DNA of 64,000 nucleotides from NCBI GenBank assembly GCA_900316235.1, contig ONCC01000003.1:1-64000 (forward strand). Reading direction: 5' to 3'. This DNA comes from an uncultured Bacteroidales bacterium. GTDB lineage: Bacteria > Bacteroidota > Bacteroidia > Bacteroidales > P3. The translations under genes and the position numbers were made by a program. Position 1 is the first letter of the stretch. Every line of letters starts with the position of its first letter. The notes under the pieces were generated by a model that was not told the DNA's origin, did no database searches, and worked only from the letters and a program-made list of their open reading frames with translations. Shown in pieces: positions 41,272-50,710 of this stretch.

Positions 41272-42288
41272 TCAAAACAGTTCCTGCTGGGTGCCCTGCT
41301 TGATTTTGCCGAGGTGCTGGTAGGCGAGCATGGTGGCTTCGCGGCCACGGGGGGTGCGCATGAGGTAGCCCTCCTGGATGAGGTAAGGTTCGTAGACTTC
41401 CTCGACGGTGCCGGCTTCCTCGCCGACGGCCGTGGCGACAGTATTCAATCCCACGGGGCCACCCTTGAACTTGTCGATGATAGTGGTAAGTATACGGATA
41501 TCCATATCGTCCAGGCCGTTACGGTCGACGTTGAGTGCCTGAAGGGCATAGCGGGCAATGTCGAGGGTAATGGTGCCGTCGCCTTTCACCTGGGCGAAGT
41601 CGCGCACACGGCGCAGCAGGCGGTTGGCGATACGGGGAGTGCCACGTGAACGACGGGCTATCTCGATGGCACTCTCGCTGGTAATCTTCACTTGCAGCAG
41701 GCCGGCCGAACGGTTGACAATTTTGGTAAGCGTCTCCGTGTCATAGTATTCCAGTCGACAGTTGATACCAAAACGGGCACGCAGAGGGGCGGTCAGCATA
41801 CCGCTGCGCGTCGTGGCGCCGATGAGAGTAAAGGGCTTCAGTTTCAACTGTACAGAACGAGCCGCCGGACCCGACTCAATCATAATGTCGATGCGGAAAT
41901 CCTCCATGGCGCTGTAGAGATACTCCTCTATAATAGGTGAAAGACGGTGGATTTCGTCGATGAAAAGAACATCGTTGTCCTGCAGTGAGGTGAGAAGACC
42001 TGCGAGATCTCCAGGCTTGTCGAGGACAGGACCGGAGGTGGTTTTTATATTGACCCCCAACTCATTGGCGATGATATTGGAGAGAGTAGTCTTGCCGAGA
42101 CCCGGAGGACCGTAAAGGAGCACATGGTCGAGGGGTTCGCTACGTTCCTTGGCAGCGGCGACAAAAACCTTGAGGTTTTCCACCACCTGGTGCTGACCAG
42201 CAAAACTATCGAACCCCGAAGGACGCAAAGCACGCTCTATATCTTTCTCCTGCGCAGAGATACTACGGCTGTCTAATTCGCTATTCAT
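41272..42288 (-). CDS. ruvB: Holliday junction branch-migration helicase RuvB
   Basis: 338 residues, normal for RuvB. Walker [11 protein letters not shown], Walker [12 protein letters not shown], sensor 1 GATTRSG, the arginine-finger region RARFG, and a C-terminal winged helix ending [16 protein letters not shown]. Works as a hexameric motor with RuvA/RuvC in recombination; neither gene is nearby. The start at 42288 is only 4 nt from the -7 box, so translation is probably leaderless. The 184-nt spacer downstream to the LRR gene shows only AT-rich DNA. Confidence 0.96.
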   Translation of the reverse strand: MNSELDSRSISAQEKDIERALRPSGFDSFAGQHQVVENLKVFVAAAKERSEPLDHVLLYGPPGLGKTTLSNIIANELGVNIKTTSGPVLDKPGDLAGLLTSLQDNDVLFIDEIHRLSPIIEEYLYSAMEDFRIDIMIESGPAARSVQLKLKPFTLIGATTRSGMLTAPLRARFGINCRLEYYDTETLTKIVNRSAGLLQVKITSESAIEIARRSRGTPRIANRLLRRVRDFAQVKGDGTITLDIARYALQALNVDRNGLDDMDIRILTTIIDKFKGGPVGLNTVATAVGEEAGTVEEVYEPYLIQEGYLMRTPRGREATMLAYQHLGKIKQGTQQELF

Positions 42289-42292
42289 GGTG

Positions 42293-42323
42293 CAAAAATA
42301 CTATTTTTTATCGAACTGGCAAA
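42293..42323 (-). promoter_or_regulatory. ruvB promoter, leaderless transcript likely
   Basis: Minus strand: -33 TTTG (42320-42323), 19-nt spacer, -7 TATTTTTG (42293-42300). The ATG at 42288 lies at or next to the expected start of transcription. Confidence 0.7.
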
Positions 42324-42373
42324 ATAAAAGTGAAATAACGCCGTTATATAAGGAAATTATATAAAAAGAAAAT

Positions 42374-43213
42374 ATGAAACCGATAATCGTTGGAACCGAT
42401 TTTTCTGAAGGATCCTACATGGCATTGGAACTGGCCATCGACGTAGCCAACCGCTTCCAGAGCGACATCATTCTCATTTGGGCCCGCCGCGAGAAACTGC
42501 TTTTCAGCGACGAGCAACTCGACACCATGACCAATCTGGCACAGGACAAGTTACAGATGTTGTGCGACAAGTACCAGCCCGCCATGAAATATGGGAAAAT
42601 GCGCTGGCAAATCACTAATGGCAAAGTCGCTCCCGCCCTCGCCACCACAGCCACTCGCGAATTGGCCTCCATGATTATCATCGGCACTAATGGAGCTTCT
42701 GGATTTGAGAAATACTGGATTGGCAGCCAAGCCGTGCGCATCGTGCAGGACTCCCCTTGCCCCGTGCTCACCGTGCGCCAGGGATACAACTTCCACAAAA
42801 AGCTGGAGCGAATCGTCGTCCCCCTTCGCGTCAATGCCAATTCGCGCCAAAAAGTGCCGCCCGCTGCATCCATGGCTAAGATTTTCGACTCCGAAGTGCA
42901 TATCCTCGCCTTGCTCGACATGAAAGAAGAAGAGGGGACACTGAAAGCCTATGTGCAACAGGCTATCGACTATCTTGAAAAGGAAGGCGTAGAATATAAG
43001 GTCGAAACTCGCGAATACTCCAACTACTGCGACACCGTGATGAACTACTGTGACGACATCAAGGCCGACCTCGTGGTTATCAATACCGAACAGGATCGCA
43101 TCATCAGCCAGATCTTCCTCGGTACCAATGCCCAACAGATTGTCCACCGTTCACAGATTCCTGTGCTCTGCATCCACCCCGCCGACTATATCAACGTAGC
43201 CTCTAAAGTCTGA
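42374..43213 (+). CDS. Two-domain universal stress protein (UspA family)
   Basis: 279 residues with two Usp domains. The first (1-140) has VGTDFSEGSYMALELA at its start and the ATP-binding signature G-x2-G-x9-G-S in GTNGASGFEKYWIGS. The second (about 145-279) begins ERIVVPLRVNANSRQK and lacks that signature (GTNAQQIVHRS), so only the N-terminal domain is likely to bind ATP. Role: general stress adaptation, partner unknown. Its TGA overlaps the ATG of the next gene. Confidence 0.9.
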   Translation: MKPIIVGTDFSEGSYMALELAIDVANRFQSDIILIWARREKLLFSDEQLDTMTNLAQDKLQMLCDKYQPAMKYGKMRWQITNGKVAPALATTATRELASMIIIGTNGASGFEKYWIGSQAVRIVQDSPCPVLTVRQGYNFHKKLERIVVPLRVNANSRQKVPPAASMAKIFDSEVHILALLDMKEEEGTLKAYVQQAIDYLEKEGVEYKVETREYSNYCDTVMNYCDDIKADLVVINTEQDRIISQIFLGTNAQQIVHRSQIPVLCIHPADYINVASKV

Positions 43214-44469
43214 TGGACTACGACGTCATCATTGTCGGTGCCGGTGCCGCCGGCCTGATGGCCGCCTGTACCACCGCCGAGCGAGGTCGCAAGGTGCTCC
43301 TCCTCGAGAAGATGGACCAGGCCGGACGCAAACTGCGCATCACCGGGAAAGGCCGTTGCAACCTCACCAACACTAATTCCTTGCGCGACACTCTGCCTCA
43401 CATAGGCAGCAGCACCGCCGGAACCACCAAGAAACCTGGACAGACAGGTGGCGTGTGGCTCAGAAATGCCTACGGACGATTCTTCGCTCCCGAACTCATG
43501 GAATGGTTCGAGCAACGTGGCGTGGAACTTACGGTGGAACGCGGCAATCGCGTCTACCCAGCCTCAGGCAAAGCCCTTGACATCTTCCTCGCTCTCATCA
43601 ATGAGCTGGAGCAGAACCCTAACGTCACCATCCGCAAGAACACCACCGTCAAAAGCATAGAAACATTCGAAGGACAGGCCACAGCCGTCATCCTCGACCG
43701 TGGCGAGAGAATCCCCTGCCGACATATTATCTTCGCCACTGGCGGCCTCTCCTACCCCACCACCGGCTCAACCGGCGCCGGTTACCGAATCTGCCGCGAG
43801 TTAGGTCACACCGTCATCGAGCCCGTACCGTCGCTAGTGGCGCTGAAATGTCAAGAGAAGATTCCACAAGAGATGGTGGGATTCCAACTGAAGAATGTGC
43901 AATTAAAAGTTTGCAGGAAGGAATTCTTCGGCGAGATGACTTTCGCCAATGACGGCCTTGCCGGACCAATCGTCCTCAGTGCCTCTCGCGTCGCCAGTCG
44001 TGCGCTCCATGACGGCGAAACGCTCACAGCATCACTCGATCTCAAGCCAGCCCTCTCCCCTGAACAACTCGACAAGCGCCTGCTGTCCGACATTGACGCC
44101 AACGGTACAAGGGTCTTCAACGACGCCCTGCGTCTCTGGTTGCCTGCAGAACTCATCCCACTGGCGCTACCGCAACTACATATTGAATATTACAAACGCC
44201 TCCACCAACTTACCGGCGAGGAACGTCGTCGCCTGCGCGACTGGCTGAAAAGTGTGCAGTTTACATTGACTGGTACTCACGACTGGAACGAGGCCATAGT
44301 CACCCAAGGGGGCGTCTCTCTCTCCGAGGTGAACCCCAAAAACATGGAAAGCCGACTCATCAGAGGTCTATATATCATAGGTGAACTTCTCGACCTCGAT
44401 GCTGATACCGGCGGATACAACCTCCAGATAGCCTTCTCTACCGGCCACGCCGCTGGCGAAGCGGTATAA
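43213..44469 (+). CDS. NAD(P)/FAD-dependent oxidoreductase, HI0933/BaiN family
   Basis: 418 residues. N-terminal FAD-binding motif IIVGAGAAGLMAACTTAERGRKVLLLEK, then GRKLRITGKGRCNLTN (family signature), IIFATGGLSYPTTGSTGAGYR, and a C-terminal FAD contact region ITQGGVSLSEVNPKNMES followed by LYIIGELLDLDADTGGYNLQ. These match the HI0933-like flavoproteins, whose physiological substrates are mostly unknown; some members act in bile-acid dehydroxylation, for which nothing here argues. Starts inside the stop of the Usp gene. Just beyond its stop lies an 11-nt repeat array. Confidence 0.9.
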   Translation: MDYDVIIVGAGAAGLMAACTTAERGRKVLLLEKMDQAGRKLRITGKGRCNLTNTNSLRDTLPHIGSSTAGTTKKPGQTGGVWLRNAYGRFFAPELMEWFEQRGVELTVERGNRVYPASGKALDIFLALINELEQNPNVTIRKNTTVKSIETFEGQATAVILDRGERIPCRHIIFATGGLSYPTTGSTGAGYRICRELGHTVIEPVPSLVALKCQEKIPQEMVGFQLKNVQLKVCRKEFFGEMTFANDGLAGPIVLSASRVASRALHDGETLTASLDLKPALSPEQLDKRLLSDIDANGTRVFNDALRLWLPAELIPLALPQLHIEYYKRLHQLTGEERRRLRDWLKSVQFTLTGTHDWNEAIVTQGGVSLSEVNPKNMESRLIRGLYIIGELLDLDADTGGYNLQIAFSTGHAAGEAV

Positions 44470-44488
44470 TTGCTCTTCGGTAGCCCAT

Positions 44489-44545
44489 TTCAACGATACT
44501 TCGACGATACTTCAACGATAGTTCAACGATGCAGCATCGTCGAAG
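44489..44545. repeat. 11-nt tandem array with inverted arm at the abc-f 3' end
   Basis: TTCAACGATAC-type units at 44489, 44500, 44511 and 44522, exactly 11 nt apart, then the inverted arm AGCATCGTCGAAG (44533-44545). It contains the stop codon and last ~11 codons of the abc-f gene on the minus strand. Confidence 0.85.
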
Positions 44546-46452
44546 TGTTGTAAATCGATGACGGCATCTTCCCACTCCTGCATATTGCGGTCGAGGGAGT
44601 CCTTCAACGACTGGTATTCCTTGTAGAAATCGGGGGCCTGTGCCTCGCCCCTGGCCAGGATGGCGTCCTTCGCTGCAATCTCTGCCTCCAAGGCTTCAAT
44701 CTCCTGCTCCTTCTGATTAACGGCATTCTGCAACTTGCGACGCTCGCGCTCGCGCTCCTTGCTTTGCTCATAGGCCTGCTTGGAGGCGGTGGCTTCTTTA
44801 GTATTTCTAGTAGAACTAGAATTACTAGAACCACTAGTTATACTAGAATTACTAGCTTCTAGAAACTCCATGATATCCCCCTTGAACTCATGCACCGCGC
44901 CATCGCGGAACTCGTAGAGTTCGTCGGTGAGGCCGCTGAGGAAGTCGCGGTCGTGGCTGACCACGATGAGGGTGCCGGTGTATTGCAGGAGGGCATTCTT
45001 CAAAATATCCTTGGAGTTCATATCCAAGTGGTTGGTAGGCTCGTCGAGGATAAGAAGGTTGCTGGGCGTGAGCAGCAATTTAGCCAACGCTAGACGCGCT
45101 TTCTCTCCACCACTAAGCACCTTGACCTTCTTGTCGATGTCATCGTCACCAAAGAGGAAACTGCCAAGGATGTTACGGATCTTGGGCCTTATGTCTCCCT
45201 GAGCGATGTCATCGATGGTCTCAAAGACTGTTTTGTCGAGGTTGAGCATGGCTGCCTGGTTTTGGGCATAGTAGCCTAGTTGGACACCAGCACCAAGCTT
45301 GAAAGTACCAGTGTAGTCGTTGATGTCGCCCACGATAATCTTGGCCATGGTAGACTTACCCTCACCGTTGCGACCCACAAAGGCCACCTTTTTGCCCGAG
45401 GTGAGCAGGAAGTCAACATTGTCGAACACCTGATTGTCTCCATAGGCTTTTCCCAAATGCTGTGCCTCAACGACAATCTTGCCACTATGAGGCGCCGGAG
45501 GAAACTGGAAATGGATACTTTCAGTGGACACCTCGTCAATCTTTATCTCCTCCATGCGTTCGAGCATCTTCACGCGGCTCTGCACCTGCTTGGCCTTGGT
45601 GGCCTTGTAGCGGAAGCGCTCAATGAAAGCCTCAATCTGCGCCACCTGACGTTGCTGGTTCGTCAACTGTGCCATCTGGCTGGCACGGCGTTCCTGCATT
45701 TGGACAACATACTCGCTGTAGGGACATTTATAGTCGTAGATACGGCCAGCAGTAATCTCAATGGTGCGTTTGGTGATATTGTCGAGGAAAGTGCGGTCGT
45801 GCGAGACGAGCACCACGGCTCCGGAGTAGGATGCGAGGTAGTTCTCAAGCCATTGGATAGAGACGATATCAAGGTGGTTGGTGGGCTCGTCGAGAAGCAG
45901 GAAGTCGGGGTGACGCAACAGCAGCTTCGCCAGCTCCACGCGCATCTGCCAGCCGCCACTGAACACCGCCACGGGACGGTCAAAGTCCGAATGCTTGAAC
46001 CCGAGGCCCAACAGCACCTTCTCAGCCTGCTCCTGCCGACGGCTGCCGCCAAGCAACGCCAGATGCTCCGTCACCTCGTTATGGCGTTCTAACAAGCGCG
46101 TATATTCGGCACTCTCATAGTCGGTGCGCTCGGCAATCTCGGCGGTAAGACGTTCCTGTTCATGTTCGAGGTCATCAAGGGCGCTGAAGGCCGTCATGGC
46201 CTCCTCGAGGACTGTGCCTATGGCATCGGGCACCATCTCTTGTGGCAAGTAGCCCACCGTCTGACCGCTGGCAATGACAAGGGTACCGCTCTCCGGCTCT
46301 TGCCAACCGCAAAGAATCTTCAATAAAGTGGACTTGCCAGCACCGTTCATGCCCACGAGACCTATACGGTCATGGTCACCGATGTTGAACGTGACATGGT
46401 CAAAGAGGTTGGTGCCAGTGAATTGCACCGAAAGGTTGTTAACACTTATCAT
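44512..46452 (-). CDS. ABC-F family ATP-binding protein
   Basis: 646 residues with two ABC domains and no membrane part. First: GMNGAGKSTLLK, VFSGGWQMRVELAKLLL, LLLDEPTNHLD; second: GRNGEGKSTMAK, LSGGEKARLALAKLLL, LILDEPTNHLD. The linker between them (about 240-310) is the charged helical P-site tRNA interaction motif region, and the C-terminal ~110 residues form a coiled coil (KERERERRKLQNAVNQKEQEIEALEAE). ABC-F proteins act on ribosomes in translation or antibiotic resistance; this one most resembles the Uup/YdiF-like group. Between the second ABC and the coiled coil is an extra Ser/Asn/Thr stretch (about 531-550) coded by a CTAG array, and the last residues come from an 11-nt array. Confidence 0.92.
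   Translation of the reverse strand: MISVNNLSVQFTGTNLFDHVTFNIGDHDRIGLVGMNGAGKSTLLKILCGWQEPESGTLVIASGQTVGYLPQEMVPDAIGTVLEEAMTAFSALDDLEHEQERLTAEIAERTDYESAEYTRLLERHNEVTEHLALLGGSRRQEQAEKVLLGLGFKHSDFDRPVAVFSGGWQMRVELAKLLLRHPDFLLLDEPTNHLDIVSIQWLENYLASYSGAVVLVSHDRTFLDNITKRTIEITAGRIYDYKCPYSEYVVQMQERRASQMAQLTNQQRQVAQIEAFIERFRYKATKAKQVQSRVKMLERMEEIKIDEVSTESIHFQFPPAPHSGKIVVEAQHLGKAYGDNQVFDNVDFLLTSGKKVAFVGRNGEGKSTMAKIIVGDINDYTGTFKLGAGVQLGYYAQNQAAMLNLDKTVFETIDDIAQGDIRPKIRNILGSFLFGDDDIDKKVKVLSGGEKARLALAKLLLTPSNLLILDEPTNHLDMNSKDILKNALLQYTGTLIVVSHDRDFLSGLTDELYEFRDGAVHEFKGDIMEFLEASNSSITSGSSNSSSTRNTKEATASKQAYEQSKERERERRKLQNAVNQKEQEIEALEAEIAAKDAILARGEAQAPDFYKEYQSLKDSLDRNMQEWEDAVIDLQHFDDAASLNYR
44807..44862. repeat. 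In-frame 9-nt array of CTAG units
   Basis: CTAG occurs at 44807, 44816, 44825, 44834, 44843 and 44852, exactly 9 nt apart, with a seventh at 44859. Units are of the type CTAGAATTA. It encodes a Ser/Asn/Thr-rich linker in the ABC-F protein. CTAG is normally scarce in bacterial DNA, so six in register is striking. Confidence 0.85.
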
Positions 46453-46455
46453 AAC

Positions 46456-46490
46456 AAAAAGAAGGAGCAGCAGACAATCCTACTGCTCCT
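46456..46490 (-). terminator. Terminator after tonB
   Basis: 8-bp stem AGGAGCAG / CTGCTCCT (46463-46470 with 46483-46490), followed on the minus strand by TCTTTTTG. It separates tonB from abc-f. Confidence 0.7.
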
Positions 46491-46514
46491 TTATCGTTCC
46501 AAAACGGACGGGGT

Positions 46515-47201
46515 TTATCTAAGGGTGAAGTTGACCGGCAGGTTGAACTGCACACGGACAGCTTTACCACGCTGCTTACCGGGGGTCCATTTGGGCATGG
46601 ACTTCACCACACGGATAGCTTCTGCGCCGCAGCCACCACCAATGTCACGGAGAACTTTCGGGTTGGCGATGCTACCATCCTTCTCCACAACGAAAGTCAC
46701 ATAGACCTTACCGGTGATGTTGTTGTCACGGGCGAGCTGCGGGTACTTGATGTTCTGGGCAAGATACTTGTACAGAGCTTCCATACCACCGGGGAACTCG
46801 GGCTCATTCTCAACAACGGTGAAAATCTGGGTTTCGGTTTCATCCTCTTCCTCTTCGATTTTCACGGGAGCGATTTCGATGTTCTTGGTGTTCTCGTCCA
46901 CTTCGGCGCTGAAGGAGACCTCCTTGATGTCTTCCTTATCGTCGGAGACAACTTCGATAATGGTGGTCACCTCGGGAGCCTCGGGAGGGGGAGGGGGTGG
47001 TGGTTCTTGGATGTCGGTCTGGATGATGAGCTCCTCGGGTTCATCAATCGCCTCACGCTGGAAACCTTCCGACTGATCGTTGTCATACGATTTCACGTTG
47101 AAGGCGATGAGGGAAGCTGCGAGAATCACCACCAAGCCTATCTCCAGATAGAGACCTCTGCGTTTTTCGAGGTCGGCTTGCGGATTTTTCTTGAGTTCCA
47201 T
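46515..47201 (-). CDS. Energy transducer TonB
   Basis: 228 residues. A cytoplasmic Lys/Arg-rich start is followed by one transmembrane helix (about 18-36, YLEIGLVVILAASLIAF), an acidic/proline region (EPPPPPPPEAP, then Glu-rich) crossing the periplasm, and a C-terminal TonB domain (about 135-228; FPGGMEALYKYLAQNIKYPQ, GKVYVTFVVEKDGSI, WTPGKQRGKAVRVQFNLPV). It couples the proton gradient to outer-membrane SusC/TonB-dependent transporters. ExbB/ExbD genes are not adjacent. The leader holds a small hairpin GGGGTA/TACCCC (47234-47251). Confidence 0.92.
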   Translation of the reverse strand: MELKKNPQADLEKRRGLYLEIGLVVILAASLIAFNVKSYDNDQSEGFQREAIDEPEELIIQTDIQEPPPPPPPEAPEVTTIIEVVSDDKEDIKEVSFSAEVDENTKNIEIAPVKIEEEEDETETQIFTVVENEPEFPGGMEALYKYLAQNIKYPQLARDNNITGKVYVTFVVEKDGSIANPKVLRDIGGGCGAEAIRVVKSMPKWTPGKQRGKAVRVQFNLPVNFTLR

Positions 47202-47340
47202 ATTATTGTTATTTAATTGTTTATTACCATTTGGGGGTATCTTTTTACCCCTTGTTTCGCACCGCTAAAATACGAATTTTTTTTGAATTACAAACAATTT
47301 TTTGTTAAAAAAGTTTTAAACAGACCGCAAATTTCCCTAT

Positions 47341-50300
47341 TTATCCAAGAATAACCTGGCGGACGGAGACCGAGGGTTGCAGGAAGATTAGCCAGCCACT
47401 GACCTGGGGATAGCCCATGTCGGCAATGGCACCGCAGTAGCGGCGCAACTGCCGGTCATATTCCTCGTGGAGGTCGACGCCCGTCTTGAAGTCCACCACC
47501 CAGGTCTCACCAGGGGCAAAGACCACGCGGTCGGGACGTCCTGCCTCGCTACCGTCGGTAAGGTCAACCTCGTTCTTCACCTTGTAGGCCGGGTCGAAGA
47601 AGCGCGCCGTATCGGGGTGTGTCAGCACATCACGCACTAAAGCCTCAAGTTTCTCGCGCTCACCAGTTTCTATCTTTTCCCTCCTCACAAACGACTCGAT
47701 TATCCCAGGGATATCGTCGTCATTATGCAGAATGGAAGAGAGCAAGGCATGGGCGTGGATACCGAAGCGTACACGCTCCTCGAGCAGAGGCGTCATAGCC
47801 TTCTCCGACGACGAAGCGAAGGCCACCCTTCCCACCCAGTCGGCTCCTGCCACGGCCTTCAGCCATTCCTCTCTGACGGCCTCCTCCTCTTTCTCCTTGG
47901 AGGCTTCCACGTGACGGAAGTCCCCATCGCCGAAGGAGGTGTGCTCGCCTACAAAGTCATATAGCATGCGGGCATAAGTCATTGATTCACCATCATTTTT
48001 AGGTTCCTGACACACCACAAAAAGTTGTTCCCTCGGGCGAGTAAAGGCTACATATAATATATTAAGGTCGTCGACTGCCGCCGACTCACGTTCACGGTCG
48101 CGTTCCTCGTCAAAACGGGTAGAAGCACTTTGGCTGAGCGAGACGTATGCCGCCGGCAGCGGCTTCTCGCAGGGGGCAAAACCCTTGGCTGCGTCAACCC
48201 ATATCTCGCTGCCGCGCGAGGTACTGGAGAAGAAGGGACATATCACCACCGAGGCCTCCAAACCCTTGGCTTTGTGGATGGTCATCAGACGCACGGCATC
48301 GCCGCCGTCGGACGACGCCGCTGAGAGGTCGGGATGACTATCGAACCACTCGAGAAAGTCACCGAGTCCTTGCTTGTGGCGTGCCGAGAAAGCGGCGGCC
48401 CTATTGAGCAGCGACGAAGTGTAGGCCATATCCATACCCTCCAGCCTCAGCCGTCGCAGCAGCTCCTCACAACAGCCATAGAGGTCCATCGAGAGGAGGT
48501 AGCCAACATTGAAATCGATGCCGTCACGCTCAAGGGCCCCCTGAAGGTCGACCGCATCGCCCTCAAGGAATGCCTCGTCATGGCTGGACGATGTGATACC
48601 CAGTGCATTAAGACGAAAGAGCAACTCGGCGGCAGCCACCTTGTCGCCACTGTCGTTCAGACAACGCATGGCTGCCACCACTGTCATCACGGCTTGACTG
48701 TTACGTAAATAGAATGACTCGGCCGACGATTGCGCCACATCACTGTGTTCCAATAAATAGGAACCAATTGTGGCAAGTTCTCGCTTGGTTCGTCCAAGAA
48801 TCATGATATCGCGTGCATGATATCCCTGCTCGCCCATCAATCGGTTGATGATTTCCAACACACGGTGGCATATTGCCTCGCGGTCCTCGGGGTCCACAAA
48901 GGTAATCCCTACATACCCCTCAGGCCTGTTGTCGCGTCCCTCGTCGTGCCGCTGGCGCAACTCCTCCTTCCCTTCCGGGGTGTCACCTTCTGGCCCCAAA
49001 TAGATTTTGCGGGCCAAATCAACGTCGGTATAGCGGTTGCGTACCAGCCACGAAAAGAAGTCGTTATTGAAATCCACCACAGCATCGGCCGAGCGGTAGT
49101 TGACGTCAAGGGAAGTGACGGTGTAATTTCCCGGCATCGAAAGGCTGGCTCCGTGGAGCGGAAGTCCTTCCACCTTGGGCAACGCAACAAACTGGCGCAC
49201 ATCGCCTTGGCGAAAACGATAGATAGCCTGCTTGCCGTCGCCAACCACCAGCGACTCCCGGCCTTCGGCCACACCGCCTTCCACCAGCGGCACCAAGTTC
49301 TGCCACTGCAGCACCGAGGTGTCCTGGAATTCATCTATTAGGAAATGGTGGTAGCGGGTGCCCAGACGTTCATAGACAAACGGCATGGGTTCTTCCTGAA
49401 CTACCTTGTTTATCAATCGGTTAAAATCGGAGAGGTGCACCACCTCATTGTCCTTGGCATAGGCCCGCATCTGACGGTCCAACTCGCCGAGCAAAGCCAT
49501 GGAGTAAAGTCTGCCGAGGAGCAACCGGCAGGTGTTGTAGTCCACCAGCGGCCCATCGAGCAACTCCTTGATTTTGAAATATATCTCACGCAATGGCTGC
49601 GCGATGGTTTCAGTACCGGGGAAGGTAGTCTTCGACTTGCAGAGCAGGTCGCCGCCGTAGTCCTCATTCTCAAAGACATTCGCGACATAGCTATTGATTG
49701 TCAGCGGTTTCTTCTCTCGGACGCTGTCACGGAAACTCCCCATGCGCGAAAAGAAACCATAGAATCCCGTCTTGCCGCGGTTGCAGTTATCCACCTCCAT
49801 GCCGATGCTATGCAGCAGCTCCATAGCCTTGATTCCCAGTGTTTCTACGCGCTTCTCGAAGTCGGCACAGTAGTTCCGGTAATTGGCATGCATATCCATG
49901 TAGTCCTGAAGCGAATAGTGTGCAAGGCGACGCAGGTAGCGGTCGGTCCCCTCGGAGAAGAGCTGGCTGGCAAGGGCGGTGAGCGAGCCCACAATATCGA
50001 AACCCTTGTCCTCTTCCATATTGCTGACAGCGAAACGGTTGACAATCTCGGTCAACGCCTCGTTGCCAGGGGTGCCGACGAGCGACATCAGGCCACTGAC
50101 GGCATGCTCTATGAGGTCGTCCTGCTCAATCATCACCTCGAAATTCACTGGCTGTTCCAGGTCGTGGGCAAAGGTACGCACCACACGGTGCATGAAACTG
50201 TCGATAGTGCACACCGAGAGGTCGCTGTAACCATGAAGAATGGCACTGCGAAGGTCGGAAGCCATATCGCGCAAGTCAGTGTCATTCAGTGCAGGAAGAT

Positions 50301-50601
50301 GTTTGGCGGCACGCTCCTCGTTGAGGGCCGGCAACAGGGCACACCCCATCCTCGACTTTCCCGGGTCAGCGCCATGCTCCACCATCTCGCCGAGGTAGTC
50401 CATAATCCTGGATTTCATCTCATTGGCAGCCTTGTTGGTGAAGGTAATGGCCAGGATGCCGCGGAAACGCGTCTTCACGTTCCCCGGACCTCCGGCCATG
50501 GCCAGCTTCAGGTACTCCCGCACCAGGTTGAACGTCTTGCCCGACCCGGCAGCGGCTTTGCAGATGACAAAAGGCCCCTTTGAAATGTTAAAATCACCCA
50601 T
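47341..50601 (-). CDS. UvrD/AddA-type helicase with C-terminal nuclease domain
   Basis: About 1,086 residues from ATG 50601 (GDFNISKGPF); ATG 50610 is an alternative, and earlier in-frame starts lie upstream of the promoter. SF1A helicase motifs: CKAAAGSGKTFNLV (Walker A), ITFTNKAANEM, LIDEFQDTSVLQW (II), VGDGKQAIYRFRQGD (III), LDVNYRSADAVV (IV), MTIHKAKGLEASVVI (V) and ILYVAFTRPREQLFVV (VI). The C-terminus has a RecB-type nuclease signature (GRPDRVV, WVVDFKTG, YDRQLRRY). This fits AddA of an AddAB double-strand-break resection complex. No addB gene is seen on either side, which is unusual if that is its role. Confidence 0.88.
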   Translation of the reverse strand: MGDFNISKGPFVICKAAAGSGKTFNLVREYLKLAMAGGPGNVKTRFRGILAITFTNKAANEMKSRIMDYLGEMVEHGADPGKSRMGCALLPALNEERAAKHLPALNDTDLRDMASDLRSAILHGYSDLSVCTIDSFMHRVVRTFAHDLEQPVNFEVMIEQDDLIEHAVSGLMSLVGTPGNEALTEIVNRFAVSNMEEDKGFDIVGSLTALASQLFSEGTDRYLRRLAHYSLQDYMDMHANYRNYCADFEKRVETLGIKAMELLHSIGMEVDNCNRGKTGFYGFFSRMGSFRDSVREKKPLTINSYVANVFENEDYGGDLLCKSKTTFPGTETIAQPLREIYFKIKELLDGPLVDYNTCRLLLGRLYSMALLGELDRQMRAYAKDNEVVHLSDFNRLINKVVQEEPMPFVYERLGTRYHHFLIDEFQDTSVLQWQNLVPLVEGGVAEGRESLVVGDGKQAIYRFRQGDVRQFVALPKVEGLPLHGASLSMPGNYTVTSLDVNYRSADAVVDFNNDFFSWLVRNRYTDVDLARKIYLGPEGDTPEGKEELRQRHDEGRDNRPEGYVGITFVDPEDREAICHRVLEIINRLMGEQGYHARDIMILGRTKRELATIGSYLLEHSDVAQSSAESFYLRNSQAVMTVVAAMRCLNDSGDKVAAAELLFRLNALGITSSSHDEAFLEGDAVDLQGALERDGIDFNVGYLLSMDLYGCCEELLRRLRLEGMDMAYTSSLLNRAAAFSARHKQGLGDFLEWFDSHPDLSAASSDGGDAVRLMTIHKAKGLEASVVICPFFSSTSRGSEIWVDAAKGFAPCEKPLPAAYVSLSQSASTRFDEERDRERESAAVDDLNILYVAFTRPREQLFVVCQEPKNDGESMTYARMLYDFVGEHTSFGDGDFRHVEASKEKEEEAVREEWLKAVAGADWVGRVAFASSSEKAMTPLLEERVRFGIHAHALLSSILHNDDDIPGIIESFVRREKIETGEREKLEALVRDVLTHPDTARFFDPAYKVKNEVDLTDGSEAGRPDRVVFAPGETWVVDFKTGVDLHEEYDRQLRRYCGAIADMGYPQVSGWLIFLQPSVSVRQVILG

Positions 50602-50622
50602 CGAAAACATCGAATTTGGATG

Positions 50623-50653
50623 CAAATGTACACCTTTTTTCCCACACATCAAA
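50623..50653 (-). promoter_or_regulatory. Promoter of the AddA-like gene
   Basis: Minus strand: -33 TTTG (50650-50653), 19-nt spacer, -7 TACATTTG (50623-50630). It argues that the ATG at 50610 or 50601 is the real start. Confidence 0.65.
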
Positions 50654-50710
50654 ATCCACAACAAAATTCACTATATTCCAAATGGTTATACCTAGTACAA
50701 AGGCCTTACC

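Noticed and set aside
49345-50583. 412-codon open frame opposite the AddA-like gene
   Set aside because: It is antisense to conserved helicase motifs and shows no domain of its own.
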